Of a stretch of DNA of 35,874 bases, positions 33,413 through 35,874 are shown piece after piece. Source of the DNA: Burkholderiaceae bacterium (GTDB lineage Bacteria; Pseudomonadota; Gammaproteobacteria; Burkholderiales; Burkholderiaceae_C); NCBI GenBank assembly GCA_023262645.1, contig JALRAA010000001.1:1-35874 (forward strand), in the 5' to 3' direction. The notes under the pieces are model-generated. The model was not told where the DNA came from. It made no database searches and was given only the letters and a program-made list of their open reading frames with translations. The translations under genes and the position numbers were made by a program. The first letter of the stretch is position 1. Every line of letters starts with the position of its first letter.

Positions 33413-33934
33413 ATGAACATCACCACAGACTGCGTTGTTGCCCTGACATGGGTACTCAAAGATGCCCAAGGCGAATTGCTCGATGAACTGGACGATCCTG
33501 TCGAGTTTTATTTGGGCGGGCACGATTTGCTGGAAAAAATCCAGCAAGCCCTGCAAGACCATGTGGTGGGCGACCGCATCGATCTTCACTTAGAGCCCGA
33601 AGAAGCCTTTGGCGAGTTCGATGAACTGCTGGTTTTCCTAGAGCCCAGAGCCTTGTTCCCTGCTGAAATCGAAGAAGGCATGACCATTGAAGGCCATGCG
33701 CTGCCAAAAGGCTGCAGTTTAGAGGCGCCCAAAGACGTGATCTACACCATCACAGATATTTACCCAGAGCATGTGGTGATCGATGGCAACCATCCCCTCT
33801 CGGGCATGGCGTTGCGCATATCGGTGACGGTGACTGGTGTCAGACATGCCACCAGCGAGGAGAAAAAACACGGCACTTGTGGCTTTGGGTTTTTCAGCCT
33901 GCCACCGTCGGCTGGCAACGATTTGCTGCACTGA
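33413..33934 (+). CDS. slyD: FKBP-type peptidyl-prolyl cis-trans isomerase, SlyD-like
   Basis: 173 aa prolyl isomerase/chaperone of the SlyD type. The split FKBP domain (VVALTWVLKDAQGELLDEL, DDPVEFYLGGHDLLEKIQQAL, later GNHPLSGMALRISVTVTGVR) surrounds the insert-in-flap chaperone segment (EPEEAFGEFDELLVFL...GMTIEGH). Unlike E. coli SlyD, there is no long His/Cys metal-binding tail, only a short C-terminal part, so a nickel-storage role is unlikely. The start ATG 33413 fits the family; the frame is open from 33380 but overlaps roxA. It ends one base before the convergent dut stop. Confidence 0.9.
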   Translation: MNITTDCVVALTWVLKDAQGELLDELDDPVEFYLGGHDLLEKIQQALQDHVVGDRIDLHLEPEEAFGEFDELLVFLEPRALFPAEIEEGMTIEGHALPKGCSLEAPKDVIYTITDIYPEHVVIDGNHPLSGMALRISVTVTGVRHATSEEKKHGTCGFGFFSLPPSAGNDLLH

Positions 33935-34384
33935 TCAGCGTTTGCCTGTCGAGCCGTAACCGCCCTCGCCCCGTTCGCTGGCTTGGTTGAATTCGTCGAC
34001 CACATGAAATTGCGCTTGCACCACTGGCACGATCACCAGTTGCGCGATGCGCTCCATCGGCTCGATGGTGAATGCCACTTCACTGCGGTTCCAAGCACTC
34101 ACCATCAACTGGCCTTGGTAATCGCTGTCGATCAACCCCACCAAATTGCCCAAGACGATGCCATGTTTGTGCCCAAGGCCTGAGCGCGGCAATATCAATG
34201 CGGCGTAAGCTGGGTCTTTCAAATGCATGGCCATGCCTGTGGGTACGAGTTGCCAAGCATTGGGAGCCAACGTCAGCGGCTCATCCAAACATGCACGCAA
34301 ATCCAAACCGGCGCTGCCTGTGGTGGCATAAGCAGGCATCGCGTCACGCAAGCGCACATCCAAAATTTTGACGTCTAATTTCAT
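33935..34384 (-). CDS. dut: dUTP diphosphatase
   Basis: 149 aa trimeric dUTPase that hydrolyses dUTP to dUMP, keeping uracil out of DNA and feeding dTMP synthesis. The five motifs are present: [38 protein letters not shown] and the C-terminal [11 protein letters not shown]. The start MKLDVKILD at 34384 overlaps the coaBC stop (ATGA 34381-34384); an upstream extension of the frame to 34468 lies inside coaBC. Position after coaBC is a conserved proteobacterial order. It ends adjacent to the convergent slyD stop. Confidence 0.96.
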   Translation of the reverse strand: MKLDVKILDVRLRDAMPAYATTGSAGLDLRACLDEPLTLAPNAWQLVPTGMAMHLKDPAYAALILPRSGLGHKHGIVLGNLVGLIDSDYQGQLMVSAWNRSEVAFTIEPMERIAQLVIVPVVQAQFHVVDEFNQASERGEGGYGSTGKR

Positions 34385-35610
34385 GCGGTTTTCCTGAAGG
34401 TAGGTAAGCGGGTCGCGATCTCGGCGACGAGTTGGCGAGCCAATGCCAATTTGGATGCTCTGGGCCAATCGCTCACGCCGTGCTCATCCACCAGCAACAA
34501 GGCGTTGTCATCCGACCCAAAAGTGTCTGTCCCAATGTTGCCCACCAACAAGGGCACGTTTTTGCGCAAGCGCTTGGCTTGGGCATGTGTTTTCAAATCA
34601 TGGCTTTCGGCGGCAAAACCCACGCAAAACAATTCACCCCGGCGCGCTCTTGCAGACTCCGCTGCCAGCGCCAAGATATCTGGGTTTTCTGTCCATGCCA
34701 TGTTGGGCATCTGGCCCGACGCATCTTTTTTGATTTTTTCCAACGCGGCATGCGCAGGTCGCCAATCCGCCACAGCAGCCGTTGCAATGAACACATCGGT
34801 TTGTTCCAACTGGGACATCACCGCTGCATGCATTTCCAAGGCTGAACGCACATCCATTCGCTTCACCCCATAGGGCGTGGCCAAAGCGACGGGGCCAGCC
34901 ACCAGCGTCACGTTCGCCCCAGCCTGATGCGCAGCATGCGCCAGCGCAAATCCCATCTTGCCGCTTGAGCGGTTGGTGATGCCTCTGACAGGGTCGATGG
35001 CTTCGTACGTGGGCCCTGCGGACACCAGCACCTGCTTTCCTTGCAAGACTTTGCGCTGAAAGAGACTCACCACTTCTTGCATCAATTCATCGGGTTCGAG
35101 CATGCGTCCGTCGCCGGTTTCACCACAGGCTTGTTCACCTTGTCCAACGCCCAGCACATGGGCACCATCGGCTCGCAATTGCGCCATATTGCGCTGCGTG
35201 GCGGGATGCGCCCACATCTCTCGATTCATGGCAGGTGCCAACAACAAAGGCACCGTGTCAATCGGCCTGGCCAAGCACATCAGACTCAGCAAATCATCGG
35301 CTCTGCCGTGCAAGAGTTTGGCCATGAAATCAGCACTGGCAGGCGCGATCAACATGGCGTCGGCGTCTCGGCTGAGGTTGATATGCGCCATGTTGTTGGG
35401 CTCACGCGCATCCCATTGCGACACAAACACGGGCCGGTTGCTCAAAGCCTGCATGGTCACGGGTGTGATGAACTGCGCGGCCGCCTCGGTCATCACCACT
35501 TGCACGGTAGCGCCTTGCTTGACCAACGCCCGGCACAATTCGGCTGCCTTGTAACAAGCCACGCCGCCGCTCAAACCTAGAACAATGTGTTTGTTGTCGA
35601 GTTCACTCAT
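34381..35610 (-). CDS. coaBC: Bifunctional phosphopantothenoylcysteine decarboxylase/phosphopantothenate-cysteine ligase
   Basis: 409 aa enzyme for two steps of coenzyme A synthesis. The N-terminal FMN flavoprotein CoaC half has [31 protein letters not shown] and PAMNREMW. The C-terminal CoaB half begins [25 protein letters not shown] and includes [11 protein letters not shown] and the end NPDIL/VGFAAES. Length is normal. The start MSELDNK at 35610 fits; frame extends to 35676 across the pyrG promoter. It is translationally coupled to dut. The divergent pyrG starts 72 bases away, so both promoters share that gap. Confidence 0.96.
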   Translation of the reverse strand: MSELDNKHIVLGLSGGVACYKAAELCRALVKQGATVQVVMTEAAAQFITPVTMQALSNRPVFVSQWDAREPNNMAHINLSRDADAMLIAPASADFMAKLLHGRADDLLSLMCLARPIDTVPLLLAPAMNREMWAHPATQRNMAQLRADGAHVLGVGQGEQACGETGDGRMLEPDELMQEVVSLFQRKVLQGKQVLVSAGPTYEAIDPVRGITNRSSGKMGFALAHAAHQAGANVTLVAGPVALATPYGVKRMDVRSALEMHAAVMSQLEQTDVFIATAAVADWRPAHAALEKIKKDASGQMPNMAWTENPDILALAAESARARRGELFCVGFAAESHDLKTHAQAKRLRKNVPLLVGNIGTDTFGSDDNALLLVDEHGVSDWPRASKLALARQLVAEIATRLPTFRKTA

Positions 35611-35633
35611 GGGGCGCAATGTAGCAGAGCGCC

Positions 35634-35639
35634 TATAAT
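35634..35639 (+). promoter_or_regulatory. Probable -10 element of the pyrG promoter
   Basis: Exact TATAAT in the gap between coaBC and pyrG, about 44 bases before the pyrG ATG. The -35 position holds no TTGACA-like hexamer. The leader downstream can form GGGAG/CTCCC (35658-35662 with 35670-35674), function unknown. Confidence 0.45.
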
Positions 35640-35682
35640 TTGGAATTACCACCTCTGGGGAGCCCGGCCCTCCCAAACCGAC

Positions 35683-35874
35683 ATGACCAAATTTGTGTTC
35701 GTCACCGGCGGTGTGGTGTCCTCCCTGGGCAAGGGAATCGCCGCCGCTTCTCTTGCCGCGATTCTCGAATCGCGGGGCCTCAAAGTCACCCTCATCAAGC
35801 TAGACCCCTACATCAACGTCGATCCTGGCACCATGTCGCCGTTCGAACACGGCGAGGTTTTTGTCACCGAAGAC
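35683..35874 (+). CDS. pyrG: CTP synthase, 5' end only (runs off the window)
   Basis: The first 64 codons of CTP synthetase, which aminates UTP using glutamine and ATP. The N-terminal amidoligase motif [14 protein letters not shown] holds the ATP-binding loop, and [17 protein letters not shown] is the classic UTP/CTP-binding region. The glutaminase domain lies beyond the window end, so completeness cannot be judged. No close Shine-Dalgarno sequence is seen before ATG 35683; the GGGGAG 20 bases upstream is too far for normal spacing. In many betaproteobacteria pyrG is followed by kdsA and eno, which is expected but unseen here. Confidence 0.95.
   Translation, partial: MTKFVFVTGGVVSSLGKGIAAASLAAILESRGLKVTLIKLDPYINVDPGTMSPFEHGEVFVTED

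Noticed and set aside
1..35874. tRNA, rRNA, CRISPR array, insertion sequence or phage genes
   Set aside because: None was found on reading both strands; gaps are short and flanked by ordinary chromosomal genes.

Overview
The window is one dense chromosomal stretch from a betaproteobacterium. It is probably a Burkholderiales member of the Comamonadaceae type, judged from DnaJ, the dapA-bamC-hydrolase order, the RoxA/SlyD/Dut/CoaBC/PyrG set and a two-gene cphA locus. The lineage is an inference from protein flavour and gene order, not from a marker-gene search. No tRNA, rRNA, CRISPR array or insertion sequence was seen, and no stretch longer than 300 bases lacks a gene.

Region by region. 1-2574: dnaJ, then a small secreted protein overlapping a CapA-type metallophosphatase. 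2602-10211: a cyanophycin locus. A DUF1854 gene and an unusual ABC exporter run leftward, and two cyanophycin synthetase genes (cphA' and cphA) run rightward. 10256-12699: a DapA-like gene lacking the catalytic lysine plus a 73-aa gene on the minus strand, then an orphan Tat-exported TRAP solute-binding protein on the plus strand. 12722-17566: comEC, a secreted Adhesin_E-like protein, an Ala/Lys/Glu-rich TolA-like secreted protein, and ridA. 17573-26089: an RND efflux permease and adaptor, then parC and parE, all on the minus strand. 26200-28922: a tightly overlapping plus-strand cluster of MFS transporter, 46-aa membrane peptide, SDR and methyltransferase. 28996-31810: dapA, bamC and a YycJ-like metallo-hydrolase. 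31853-35874: a short Ala/Pro lipoprotein with a clear terminator, roxA diverging from slyD, dut and coaBC overlapping on the minus strand, and the 5' end of pyrG.

The most interesting part is the cyanophycin locus. cphA' keeps its ATP-grasp domain, but its Mur-ligase P-loop has lost the lysine and the C-terminal domain is missing. cphA has a canonical Mur P-loop but is interrupted by a one-base frameshift. That frameshift lies inside a perfect 17-bp inverted repeat with a 5-base loop, and dropping one T from a TTTT run restores a family-consistent protein of about 859 aa. A quasipalindrome-templated mutation, a +1 recoding site and an assembly error are the competing explanations. The neighbouring exporter has an N-terminal extension ending in a four-cysteine zinc ribbon, which is not usual for this transporter class.

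Other points: a DapA paralogue with Ile where the Schiff-base Lys should be (an intact dapA 18 kb away serves as internal control), and a hidden 46-aa membrane peptide translationally wedged between two genes.
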